Below the pieces are notes generated by a model. That model did not search any database, had not been told where the DNA came from, and saw only the letters and a program-made list of their open reading frames with translations. A stretch of 15,696 nucleotides of DNA, taken from the NCBI GenBank assembly GCA_001931875.2, contig MSJH02000211.1, positions 1 through 15,696 of the forward strand, in the 5' to 3' direction. This document shows positions 1-9,998 of this stretch, piece by piece (the stretch's first letter is position 1; each line of letters starts with the position of its first letter). The DNA is from Byssochlamys sp. IMV 00236. Taxonomy: Eukaryota; Ascomycota; Eurotiomycetes; Eurotiales; Thermoascaceae. Both the position numbers and the translations under genes were made by a program.

Positions 1-193
1 TATAAATGATTTTATATATAAAACCGTACTGTGTTTTGAGCTATTTTACATAATGAGTACGAAGTAATAACAGTTGTAAAGCAATAGGGGATATGCTGAA
101 CCATGCTTTTCAAATGCAGATATCCTCAGGTTTCTACAGCTTTATACAGATATCTACACACATTTTTATTGAAACCCCCACCAAAACTTCCTA
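1..193 (+). repeat. Left copy of a 193-bp inverted repeat, possibly cut by the window edge
   Basis: Positions 1-193 match the reverse complement of 15183-15375 without gaps and with three differences, at 147, 176 and 181. At each of these the left copy has C where the right copy (read in the same direction) has T. Homology decays after 193. The left end of the window lies inside the match, so the true outer boundary is unknown. A reading frame is open from 57 to 272 and runs out of the repeat into unique sequence; it has no convincing start and I do not recognise the peptide. The repeat is probably a piece of a dispersed mobile element, but no terminal signal is visible. Confidence 0.95.
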
Positions 194-541
194 TAGCGAT
201 ATCAAAGAATATTACACTCTTTGTCGTCAAATAATCAATATGTATTTCGTATGCAAGCTAAAGTCATCTTAAATATTGACATATTACACTTGAAGTGATC
301 TTAGTTGTTGTAGTCATCCTTTTCTTTATTAATTCGAATTGTGCAATGTAAAGTAAAATACAATGATATAAAAAGCCTTTTTTTATCTTTATCTTCTTGA
401 GTGAGTATGTAACAAACAAAGAGACAAACTGAAAAGAAAACAAAGGGGAGAGTAGGACGGAGACAACCAAGATCACTTAAGTGTAATTATTCAAAACTCC
501 CTCTCTTTCTATCTCTTTACTTTAATAAAAACTTCATTTTG
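194..541. other. Intergenic stretch without a recognised gene
   Basis: This is AT-rich sequence between the left repeat and the orphan exon at 542-691. Its start carries the tail of the open frame that began in the repeat and stops at 270-272. A minus-strand open frame at 264-476 is low-complexity and resembles no family. No RNA gene or regulatory element could be supported. Confidence 0.6.
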
Positions 542-691
542 TTACTCCCACACTTTGGCTTTTTGTTCTTTAATCTTGATAAAATATGTCCACTTGGCGC
601 ACTTTTCTTTGTCCCTGATAATCCAAGGAAACAGCAGTTTAATGATTTCTTCATATGCATCATTATGAAGCAGTTTGAGGTAGTTTAACGG
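542..691 (-). pseudogene. Orphan 3'-terminal exon of an unrecognised protein
   Basis: Read on the minus strand, a 49-codon open segment runs from just after a good 3' splice site (CTATAG, 697-692) to a TAA stop at 542-544. It begins PLNYLKLLHNDAYEE, continues through LLFPWIIRDKEKCAKW and ends QKAKVWE. The mix of Trp, Lys, Glu and amphipathic helix-like stretches looks protein-coding and not random. It has no Met. The only plausible donor upstream (GTAGCA near 742) leaves the wrong phase, and the tomosyn gene starts at 959 on the other strand, so little room remains for more exons. I read it as the leftover 3' end of a disrupted gene; a real gene with an exon I missed is possible. The family is unknown to me. 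Confidence 0.35.
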
Positions 692-958
692 CTATAGATT
701 GTTAATTATATAGGTCTTTCCTTATTATTAATATGCTACATATCAGTATTCGTCTATTCAATGAGCTGATATCTGACTGCAAGGTCCTTTTGCGAACTGG
801 AACTGTAACTCAGTGACTTAGCATTGTAAGACTTCTGCCGTGCAACTGAGGCTTGCTAGTGGAGGGCCTTTTTTTAAAAAGAAAGACATTTCGGAACCTG
901 AATAAATATTAAAGTCATTGAATTTTCCTGATCTTGTTTCTCTCATCTTTAAGCATCA
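692..958. other. Upstream region of the tomosyn-like gene
   Basis: This is the presumed promoter and 5' leader of the gene starting at 959. An AT-rich TATA-like stretch (AATAAATATT) lies near 901-910, about 50 to 60 bp before the start codon. A segment around 780-870 has a faint tRNA-like feel but no B-box. No coding exon on either strand could be joined in frame to 542-691. Confidence 0.4.
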
Positions 959-3900
959 ATGACAATGTTTGAGAAATTAGCTGGCTTTGCTATAAAAGCC
1001 AAAGACAATGCTCTGTCAAAGACGATCTTATCCAAGGATAAAAGACTTGAACAATCAATATCAGAAAATATTCGTGTTGAAGATATTTTATTGAAAAAGG
1101 TACATAAAAAAGAAAGTGAAACAAGAGTGTTGCTAATAAGAAAAGGGGAGTAGGTGTCAACGTATGGATTACCTTCTACTGTTAGTGTCATTGCCTATGA
1201 CTGTGTTGCTGGACTACTCGCTGTTGGTAATAATAAACAGCATAGGATATAGTATATTCTTATGAATATTGTAGCAGGAGAATTAAACGAGAATTATATC
1301 AAGGTGTTTGGTAGAGGTATATCAGCATCCATCGTCCTACCAAGCACAGCTGGAGTCAAGTATCTACAGTTTAAGATTGGATCACCTTTACTCGTAGTAA
1401 TCGATAAAGCAAATACTATCTTCACAGTTGATCTCCGAACAAAGAAAGTTTGCCACGTAGTGTCAGCAGAAGCCATCATCACGAGTTTAGCTTACTGTGT
1501 GGGGACAGATTGGCTATTTATTGGATATTCTAATGGCTTTGTCGACGTGTTTGATATACAACAAGGAGTGATAACAGAGTACCAAATACCCGATCTATTA
1601 CCGGAAGAAGAAGAACAGCAAAATCATGTTATTGTTGATCTACAGCTGCACCCGACTGATCTGAACTTGTTGCTGATAGGATACGAATCTATTGTACATA
1701 TATGGGATATTCGAGATCGATCTATCAGAAAGTCTTATACTCTCAGAAAACTGGATGTAGACTACAAGAACGGAAACTTGACATGTCTGGCCTGGAGTCC
1801 GAATGGCACACGATTCATTGGAGGATATGATGACGGATACACGCATCTGTGGGACATCAATAGTGATAAAAGACCTATTGCCTCACGTAGACTCTTTCAG
1901 CATTACACAGCATCATCAGAGGTGGAGCCAATCTATCAAATTGCCTGGTACACAGATAAGGTGGAGAAGAAATCGTTCGTCATTGTAGCAGGAGGAGCTC
2001 ATCCAGCAGATACATTAGGCTTAAATTTATTAGAATTTGACTACGATGGCGAGTCAAAAGAGCCCAAGAAGCAAACAATCATGCCTCTTGCCTCTGATCT
2101 ATCTCATTTTCTCATCCTTAGCACCAACCCATATTACGGAGGTATACAGAACCCTTTTGGAATTGCTATTGTCGGATCAGATCACTCGTTCAAGATTTAC
2201 GGACTTGATCATGGATTTCCTCAACTCAAGCTGCCTCCTGCACTTGAATTCGTTGACCCCTGTATCTTGACTGCCTGCTATTTACCCCAGCTCCCAGATT
2301 CAGCCTATACATTACTATCATCAATGACCAGCAGTGACAGAAGAACACGCTATGCTCCCATCACAGGTGGTATAGCAGGGCCAGAACATGTCTATCACAT
2401 ACAGTCAAACGATCTTCTTTTAACTATTCATCAAGGCGAGCTCATCAAATTCTGGGACGCTTCCTATACCGCTCTTCGACCTCTGCCTCATCTCACAATC
2501 GAATGTACAAGGGACCTTGGAACACGTGAGGCGATCATTTGCTGTCTTGATGTCAACAAGTCCACTGGAGCACTGGCTGTTGGGTTTAGCAATGGGTCCA
2601 TCATCATTTATGAGTATGTTGCTGAGAGACAGGAAGAGGAGACAACGGCAACATCAACAGAGCACTTGTCAAGACAAGAAGAGCTTATCAACCAATGCGA
2701 TACCACGTTGAAAGAGATTTCTGATTTATTAGAAGATATGGGTTCGGTCGATGAGAACGACCTGCATGCGGATGATAGCCATAACCCATTCATCTTAAAC
2801 GAACAGCAGATGAACGATCAGCACCCGATTGATAATAATAATAATCCCTTTGTAGAATCTGCACCGCCTCCACCAGACACGAGTCAAAAGGAACCAACAA
2901 AAGACAAACAGGCAATTCAACCAAGCATCTTTCAAAAGATAGACGTGTCTGATAATGTATATGGATATCATGCTGCATTACATATCAGATTAGATGTTGC
3001 AGTAAGAAGTGTGGCGAGTATTGGTGATTCACTGTAAGTTTGTAATTTGACAAGTTTTTTATATCATACTAATGTCATATTTCAGTATTGCCGCTGCTTT
3101 GGATAATGGAAGTGTAGTCTTTTTGGATATTTATAGACACGCTGTTTTATTTTCTGAAAATATTGTGCGTAAGTACATTATGCCTTGTAATAGAAGACCC
3201 TATTGAAATGTAAAACTTTTAAATTGCAATTGTAGTTTGGGACGTTCAACAGCAAAACTCGACCATAGAAAAGAATGCTGCGACTGAAGTGCCTGAAGAG
3301 CCTAATGTAGACCAATCCACGTTAACAGAAATTACATATCTTGGTTTCTTTAATACATATTCTTCTTCCAAAGGTAACAAAACTATGTGCACATATGCGT
3401 ACTAAACTTTCAATCACAGTTACAAAAGCTGAACCACAACTGTTTATTTGTCTTAGCAACGGACATATCTATCAGTTTAGTATACTCTTACTGTTAAGCA
3501 GTGTATCGATAGATGATATTCGCCAACACCTTTGCATAAAAGCATCACCACCTCTCTTAAACATGCATGTCATTGACCTGAAAGGAGCTTTACAAGTGAC
3601 TATTTCTGATAAGATAATAGAAGAAGAAGAGGACGTAGCTAGCAGATCGGATATTATAACTAAAGAGCACAGTCCGGTCCCTCATGAGATCTCTGATGAC
3701 ACAAGTTCGTCTCAAAAGGCCGCAAGTACTATCAGTACTGGCAGCAGTGGCCTATCTTTGTCAAACATAAGTTCGAAACGTATAGCGGCGCTTGGGAAAG
3801 CAGAATATCGTCAACAAGACAATCCTCATTTCATCATATGTGTATCGGCTCATGCGGTCAATGTATACTTGGCTGGCTTCAATGTTAAATTGTATAGCAG

Positions 3901-4744
3901 AGAATTCAAAGAGTTTTCGATTGTACAGAGCGAAATTGTTCAAAACTATAGTAAGTGTATAAAAGAGAAAGAGATAAGAGAGAGAAAACTCACGTTGAAC
4001 ATAGCTTCAAGTTCATGCTTATCTCTTGTCTGTGACCATGGCAAATTACTTTGCTTTTCTTTACCAAAAATAGAGCCCATCGCTGAACTAACTCTTCCAG
4101 AGAAAACACTACCAAAAAAACTTATAGAAGCCAGCCTAAGTCAAGATGGTCGCGTGGTTCTTTGGACAGGGCAATACGAAATTGAACAATATCAATTTAT
4201 GGAGAATCCCAGCAGGTACGTATATGCTTACACATGTAATGTATAAGTAGTTAACGTAGAGTTTTAGACATGTTGGAGAATCTGTTATACTACATGATGC
4301 TCAAAAAGAACTTCCTCCGCATCCATCCACTGTGCTTAAAAGACAAAAATCCATTACAAAAAAATCATGGCTGAATGCAGTAGCAGGAGCTTTCCAAAAG
4401 GAGCCTCTGACGATACGTGAATTGGACACTATAAGTAAGTAATATACCCATGTCAATACGATACTAACTATAATTGATATAAAGTGGGTCGAGTACACAA
4501 GGAAGACGCGTATGAAGCAACCAAAAAGAAGATCGAAGCTTATAAAGCCAAGAATACAAACAAATCATCAAGCGGGCCAAGTGGTGTATTTGCAGAGTTG
4601 GGCGATAAAATGAATGAACGTGGTGAGAGGCTGAACGAATTGAATCAAAAGTTTGAAGAGATGAATGCTGCCTCTGGAGACTTTTTGAAGGCTGTTAAGG
4701 AATATAATGAAAGACAGGCACGCAAGAAATGGTGGGAGTTTTAG
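959..4744 (+). CDS. Tomosyn / Lgl / Sro7-type SNARE-binding exocytosis regulator
   Basis: Nine exons: 959-1099, 1154-1226, 1275-3033, 3086-3168, 3236-3373, 3420-3950, 4005-4215, 4268-4434, 4485-4744. All joins keep frame and give 1120 residues, a usual length for the family. Proteins of this type bind plasma-membrane t-SNAREs and regulate docking of secretory vesicles. The N-terminus MTMFEKLAGFAIKAKDN is amphipathic; ATG 965 is an alternative start. WD-like blades end in VDVFDI (about residue 165), VHIWDI (215), THLWDI (264) and, later, LIKFWD. A polar, Asn- and Pro-rich insert follows near 540-600. The motif AFQKEPLTIRELDTIMGR is typical of tomosyn/Lgl. The tail is an R-SNARE-like coiled coil with a zero-layer-type Arg near residue 1080 (NERGERLNEL) and ends KKWWEF without a membrane anchor, much like animal tomosyn. 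The 54-nt intron at 3951-4004 is a multiple of three without an internal stop, so it could be misread as coding (1138 residues). Confidence 0.92.
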
Positions 4745-4792
4745 TTTGTCTGATTTGCTATACCCTCCATAACTCCCCCCTCTTTAGTTGTA

Positions 4793-4798
4793 AATAAA
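4793..4798 (+). terminator. Polyadenylation signal AATAAA of the tomosyn-like gene
   Basis: A canonical AATAAA lies 48 bp after the stop codon at 4742-4744, on the coding strand and within the 117-bp gap to the stop codon of the opposing exportin gene. Confidence 0.6.
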
Positions 4799-4861
4799 CA
4801 AATATCAAGTGGAGCCTAAGCACTTTTCTTGATGCACTTTTTAAAAGCAAAGCAGGTTCCT

Positions 4862-6429
4862 TTATTGTAAAACTTCATCTTCTTTCATGAGAGACAAGTC
4901 AGAGGGTTTAATCATACCAGGTATACGTAGAGCATTTTCTCTTTCCTCTCTTCTCTTTCTTTCTATTTCTGCTTCTTTTTCTTCTAAATAAAGTTCGGTG
5001 TTCTCTCCAGCAAATTCTTTCAGTTGAATGAGAAAATCGCGTACTTCTAATTTAAATTTTGGAAGAGTATTATTGTATTCAAGCATAGCATCAATGAAAA
5101 CAGTGATCTGTCCCCTATATATTGAAGCAGTTTAATTAGACATCTTTAGTAACTTCTCATCGACTAATACCTTTTAAGATGCGGAAATGCATTCTGTAAG
5201 AGTGTTGATACATAGTCTTTTAAAAACTTTACATTGTCCATATTTTCATCTGTCGTTTCTGAAGGATTGTATAATGACATGGTTATTGAATTAGTTGTCA
5301 CCAAGCTAAACAATAGGGCCAGCATCTCAGTTTGCCCTTTGAAGCCTATTTAGAGCTTATATTAGATTTGGTATGATGATTGTACATTTGTCCATATACC
5401 ACTCTTGTGATCTCCGTCTGTTAAAACAAAGAATATATCCTGCAGGATACTCAAGTAATAAGACTGATAGAATGCGTCTGCAATGGTGGAATCAGTTGCG
5501 TTGATATTCTGTATCAGTTCTTCACATATTCCCAAGCTGAGATCCGCAATATGACGCAGCGTGTGCTTGAATCCCCAGACAATACTGTCAATAATCAACT
5601 TGAATCGATCAGGTGACAGTTCAAGAAGCGCTATAATATGGATAAGTATATACACAGTGGACCCTGAGGAAGAGGGCTCTTGAAAACGCTATTATGGAAT
5701 ACCTGGAAAACAGTGTCGATTGATCGATCGTAGTAAGTGATAAAACCCTTCTCTATGCTCTGGGTATTCAGTAAAGTCTTTTGTAATCATGTTTAATGTA
5801 GGCTCAAATGTGGATTCAAGCACCAGGGGAATATGCGGCATCATCAATGTCTAATACAAGTCAGTCAGAATAACCACGTTTAAACATGTCATAAAATAGA
5901 CTAGTACATCAAGCTTATCCACCAAGTTTGCAAGTACTTCAAGTACATAAGCTTCTTTAATAATATCTGGACTACTGCTGTAGCTTGTGAGAACAACTTC
6001 AAAAAATGGAGCGATCATATTTTGTTGAATAGAGTCAAGGTCAGTCGCACAACCCACAAAAGTGTTTATAAGCTGTAAGATGTCCTTTCTCACTGATCGC
6101 AATCCACGAACATTGGGTGTCTTGACTGCAATATTTCCTATTAACTAATGAGTAACAATACTTTATCATTTAATCAAGGCTCCATACCTTGCTCAGCAAG
6201 TAATTGAATTATTATCATTTCAGCAGTGTGATATAGCTCCAGCATATCTGAATATATGACGCCTAGTTGACTAATATAACCATGTCCAATGGAAGAGCAG
6301 GCAGCAATGTTTACTTTTAATATGTTGGTCAAAATTTTGAGTTGTTGTGTCTGTTTCAAAATCATTGAACTGTTTTTCACAGAGAGAATAGCATTTTGCC
6401 ACTATATATCACGTATGTCAGTGATAGAG

Positions 6430-6472
<43 letters not shown>

Positions 6473-8942
6473 CACTTACAAGCATATTAGGTATACTCAT
6501 AAACTTGGTAATCAACTTTTCTTGGATAACTTTGTTTGACTGCGCTGAGATCATGTAACCCACTGCCTCATAAAATGTTTGAACCTAACATTGTTCTACA
6601 ATTCAGATAGTCAATTTCAGAGAGACATTTCTTCCTTTACCTGTTGTGGTGTGAGGCGACAGGTGATATCTTCCATATTATGTATTATTTCATCGATAAA
6701 CGGAGAGACTTCGCCTGTTTGTTGAATAATAAAGTGTCGACTGCACTCTTGTGAAATCTTGATAAACGTATCACATGCCATATCTTGTACGCCTTCATGA
6801 GTCTCATGCATGAATTCAAACAGCTTATGAATGACTATTTTCAAGAACTGCCAGTGGGACTTCAAGAATCTTGGGTACTGCCCTACACAATACATGACGT
6901 TCGAAGCAACAACTGCCTTATTTGCCTTTCCTCGTTTCTGCTCACAGAGACTCAGTAGATCTTTGATCACTGTCACCAAAAAGTGCTTTTCGGTATCAAC
7001 ATTCATTGCCCCTGAGATAGATCCGATGGCCCAACAGAGCTTATTCAAGTTTTGCCAAGACCATTCGCTGCCATCCATTTGCCGCTGCAGCTTTTTTGTC
7101 ATAATCATTTCCGTATCGGCAACGTCCAAGTTGGTAAGATAGACCAAGACTTCCTTTATGTTTTTGTACAAGATAATTGTGTCGCTCTCCTTTATAAACT
7201 CGCGGACGATTTCTCCTTCGTCATTCTCTACGATCAGCACTTCTTCTGGTTTTACCATCTTTTCAATCATGACTACACGAAGACTGGAAAGAATATCGGC
7301 GTAAATGCTTTTCCTTGACCAAGGTTGCACTTCAGTTGGATGAATAGAGTGGTTATACAGCCTTAGGTTTGCAGTCTCATCGTATAATGATCTCACTAGC
7401 TTGGTCCAATACTCTAAGCAGACCTTAAACACTTCACGATCTTCAATACGCGATATGTTGATCAAGTGGATGTGAGCACTGTTTAGTAGATCACGACATT
7501 CTGACGTTCTCTCAACTATCTAAGTTAATTAGAAAACAAGTGGATTATTTATAACTTTGGCTATTCTCTGTATTGGTACCTCCACATGTGCTTCCAAGAA
7601 GCTGGTCAAAAACAAGGCTAGGTTTTGAATGAATTGTTGATCGTCATTAGAGCTATTTTCATATAGAGATGCAATATCTACGCAACTGTCAAAAGAGATT
7701 TTTCACATCATTCTTTGAATAATTACCTGCGTTGGGAGGTATTGCAGTATTGATTGATCCCATCACTTGTGTAAAGAGAGAAATTAGCTTTTCATTATAT
7801 TCATCCACACCCGATAAACTGCCTATTTCCATGAGACATTTCAAAGTAACATTACGATACTGTTGTATGTCCAGAAACTAACAAATTCCCCGTCTCCTTT
7901 GGTTAGAATAAGGTAATCATTACCTAGACTATATTACCTTGGTCAAGAGTTGTATAAGGTTGGTTTCAAAGATATAGCCAATAGGAATCCAACTCAAGAA
8001 CCTCAACAGTGTCTCCAGAGTGGCCTTTATCAGACTTGGTTTTGATACACTATCTAATATTTCTACACATAAATGAAATATTTCAGAGAATTCATTGCAA
8101 ATCGACTGTCGAAGGTTGGATGTTTTCAAATGTATCATTTGCTCTGCGGAATAATCAAATATTTCTTCACTAGTCTATTCTAAGTTCATCTGATTTGAGC
8201 ATTGATAGTTTTATTTACCTTAATAGCTTCAAAATGTTCATGTTGTTTTCGCATAAGGTCATGTTTGTTTTGCTTGAAGCAACGATTTCTGGGATAAAAG
8301 ATGGCCAATGATAGGGCCAATCTTGCTTCAGTATCTAGTATGCAGAATTACACATCTACTTTCTAATGTTTATTGCCCTTTACCTGAACTAACACCATGT
8401 TCAATTTGTTAATAAACGTACGCTCGTTATAAAGTGTTGCCTCATCTGAGGATGACTTGATGACCATATCAACAATGAAATATCGGATAGCTGAGTATAA
8501 AGAATGCATATTCCCTTTAGTCTAATACCCTTCCTTTTTTCCTTCATAATATACCCTGCTTAGTCTCTATTGGTAACGTATTCCATCTTGTTGTGATAAA
8601 TTTCTCCAAGATCTGCAGTGCGATGAACTGGAGTGTATTGAATTTAGTCTCTGTTTTTTTTTTTTTTTATTATTATGCAGCAAATAAAAGAAATTACCTT
8701 TGTCTGAGGTACATTGGAATGCTCTAGAATCTTGTCAGCTCGAGTCCAAGCATCAACGTGATCTTGAAATTGTGTCAGTAATTGCTGTGCCATTTGTTGC
8801 TTGAAGTTTTCTTTATTAGAAAGATATATTAAATATATAAAGAACTTACATTTGAACCAGAGCCAGTATAGAAAGTCAGTACGACCTGATCTAATAAAGC
8901 AATGTCGAGCTCCTTGTTGAAATCTAGAATACTTTCTGCCAT
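4862..8942 (-). CDS. CRM1: Exportin-1 (CRM1), nuclear export receptor
   Basis: Sixteen exons in reading order: 8942-8850, 8799-8698, 8627-8555, 8490-8384, 8334-8219, 8169-7938, 7877-7727, 7677-7580, 7519-6641, 6584-6480, 6401-6188, 6137-5908, 5850-5703, 5630-5400, 5345-5171, 5114-4862. Lengths sum to 3207 nt, i.e. 1068 residues, close to the usual 1070-1080. CRM1 exports leucine-rich NES cargo with Ran-GTP through nuclear pores. Diagnostic stretches are the importin-beta N-terminal region ([13 protein letters not shown], about residue 47 on), [12 protein letters not shown] (164-175), the acidic loop [12 protein letters not shown] (about 421-432), the very conserved [15 protein letters not shown] and [17 protein letters not shown]-like HEAT helices throughout, and LRIPGMIKP near the C-terminus. 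The leptomycin-reactive cysteine is present ([10 protein letters not shown], Cys516, codon 6946-6944). ATG 8942 gives the family-typical start MAESILDF; an ATG five bases upstream is out of frame. No lesion was seen. Confidence 0.97.
6430..6467. repeat. (ATT)n microsatellite inside an exportin intron
   Basis: About 12.7 units of ATT lie inside the intron 6402-6479 of the exportin gene. On the gene's own strand the repeat reads AAT. It makes this intron the longest in the gene (78 nt) and produces a spurious poly-isoleucine frame on the plus strand. Confidence 0.95.
8654..8668. repeat. T15 homopolymer inside an exportin intron
   Basis: A run of fifteen T lies within intron 8628-8697; it reads as poly-A in the transcript, some 26 nt before the likely 3' splice site. 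It is length-unstable and a likely place for sequencing error, but no coding sequence is affected. Confidence 0.9.
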
Positions 8943-9939
8943 TGCATAAAATGAAGTTGAAAAGAAGAAGTATGTAAAAAATAGGACCCTATTGGTGTCT
9001 CTCTATTTTTATATCCCTATTCAGTTACTGACAGTTCGGATTTTATGCCATTGGGGAGGGACAAGATAATTTGGGCCAATCATCGAGATTGAAAAAAGTC
9101 ATTCTTTGGGAACATCATATCGTTACCTAAAGGACTGCAGGAGCTCTACAGTCTAATATTCATTGTGTTCAAAACGAGCTCAATCCCTCCCTTCTCTTTA
9201 TATGTATACACATGTTGATGAAGATCTGCAACAAAGAAGCCGTAAGCTTTTCTGCTTCCCTGATTGAGATATTGCCATACAAGATTGGCCACGGCTAGTA
9301 TGCATATTAGCTAAATGAAGCAGCAGTGTGAATTCATAGCTTTTTGTATGGTGGGAACAACAAGAATCGTATGCTCATATAACTGGTGCTAAATGCTTGC
9401 TTGAATCCAAAATAGTGTCTCATTGTTAATGAGTTTCTTTGCAATAGTGACATAACACATTATTTTTTTGGCTCACACTTCTAACCTACTTTAGCCTGCT
9501 CAAGCTTACTTGAGATGTTTAGCCTTGTTAATTGACCAGGAGAAACAGGTTTGAATCAGCGAGACAGAACAATAGTTCAAAAATTCCCTGGTTCAGCCCA
9601 TTACGAATCGCTTGGATCGTCTAACAATAACTTTGAGCAATGCTCTTTTTTAATCTGACGACTCTTTGATTGGCTTTCTGAACCAACACTTAGTTTTTTT
9701 GAACATTGATATATTTTAGTCATATGCTGTTTACATAGAGATATCAGCTACACACTGCTACATAAATAGGCTATATCTAACAAAGCACCATTAACACGTC
9801 AACCGAGCTCTCCTACAATCTAATGGCAGGGTTAGTCTGAAATAACATTTCATTAACGCATTTCTTTATTAGCTTGGCGTGAAACACCAGAGCCTCTAGC
9901 TAAAATTTGACATCGTATATGATTAATAACAGCAATGAA
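8943..9939. other. Non-coding region between the exportin promoter and the transporter 3' end
   Basis: Apart from the TATA and CCAAT elements near the exportin start, I see no gene here. Frames on both strands are short and broken. A small perfect hairpin sits at 9499-9514 (CTCAAG, four-base loop, CTTGAG). No tRNA A/B boxes, transposon ends or long repeats were found. Confidence 0.55.
9006..9013 (-). promoter_or_regulatory. TATA-like element upstream of the exportin gene
   Basis: The minus strand reads TATAAAAA here, 64 to 71 bp before the exportin start codon. A CCAAT box lies at 9076-9080. Spacing fits a core promoter with a short leader; function is inferred. Confidence 0.45.
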
Positions 9940-9945
9940 TTTATT
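9940..9945 (-). terminator. Polyadenylation signal AATAAA of the OPT transporter
   Basis: The minus strand reads AATAAA here, 53 bp past the stop codon at 10001-9999 on the coding strand of the transporter gene. Confidence 0.55.
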
Positions 9946-9998
9946 ACTATAGTGTAAGATATTTTTGAAATCATTTCCAGGGCAGTGTTAGTCATGGA

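Noticed and set aside
57..272. A 72-codon plus-strand open frame spanning the edge of the left repeat
   Set aside because: It has no family resemblance that I can support. It is mentioned only because one repeat difference falls in it.
780..870. Possible tRNA-like sequence upstream of the tomosyn gene
   Set aside because: There is no B-box match and no cloverleaf can be drawn with paired acceptor and T arms.
6289..6558. Plus-strand frame with a poly-isoleucine run
   Set aside because: It is the shadow of the ATT microsatellite and of exportin exons on the other strand.
8491..8554. A shorter 40-nt version of the exportin intron using an acceptor 24 nt earlier
   Set aside because: It keeps frame but adds residues absent from the family. 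The longer intron gives KQAIRYFIV and places an ACTAA branch site at a normal distance.
8800..8849. Use of the earlier AAAG acceptor for the first exportin intron
   Set aside because: It shifts the frame; the acceptor CTTCAAG gives GSGSN joined to QQMAQQLL, as in exportin-1.
9138..9830. Similar GAGCTCT...TCTAAT strings near 9141 and 9805
   Set aside because: The match is under 20 bases, needs a gap and a mismatch, and is compatible with chance.
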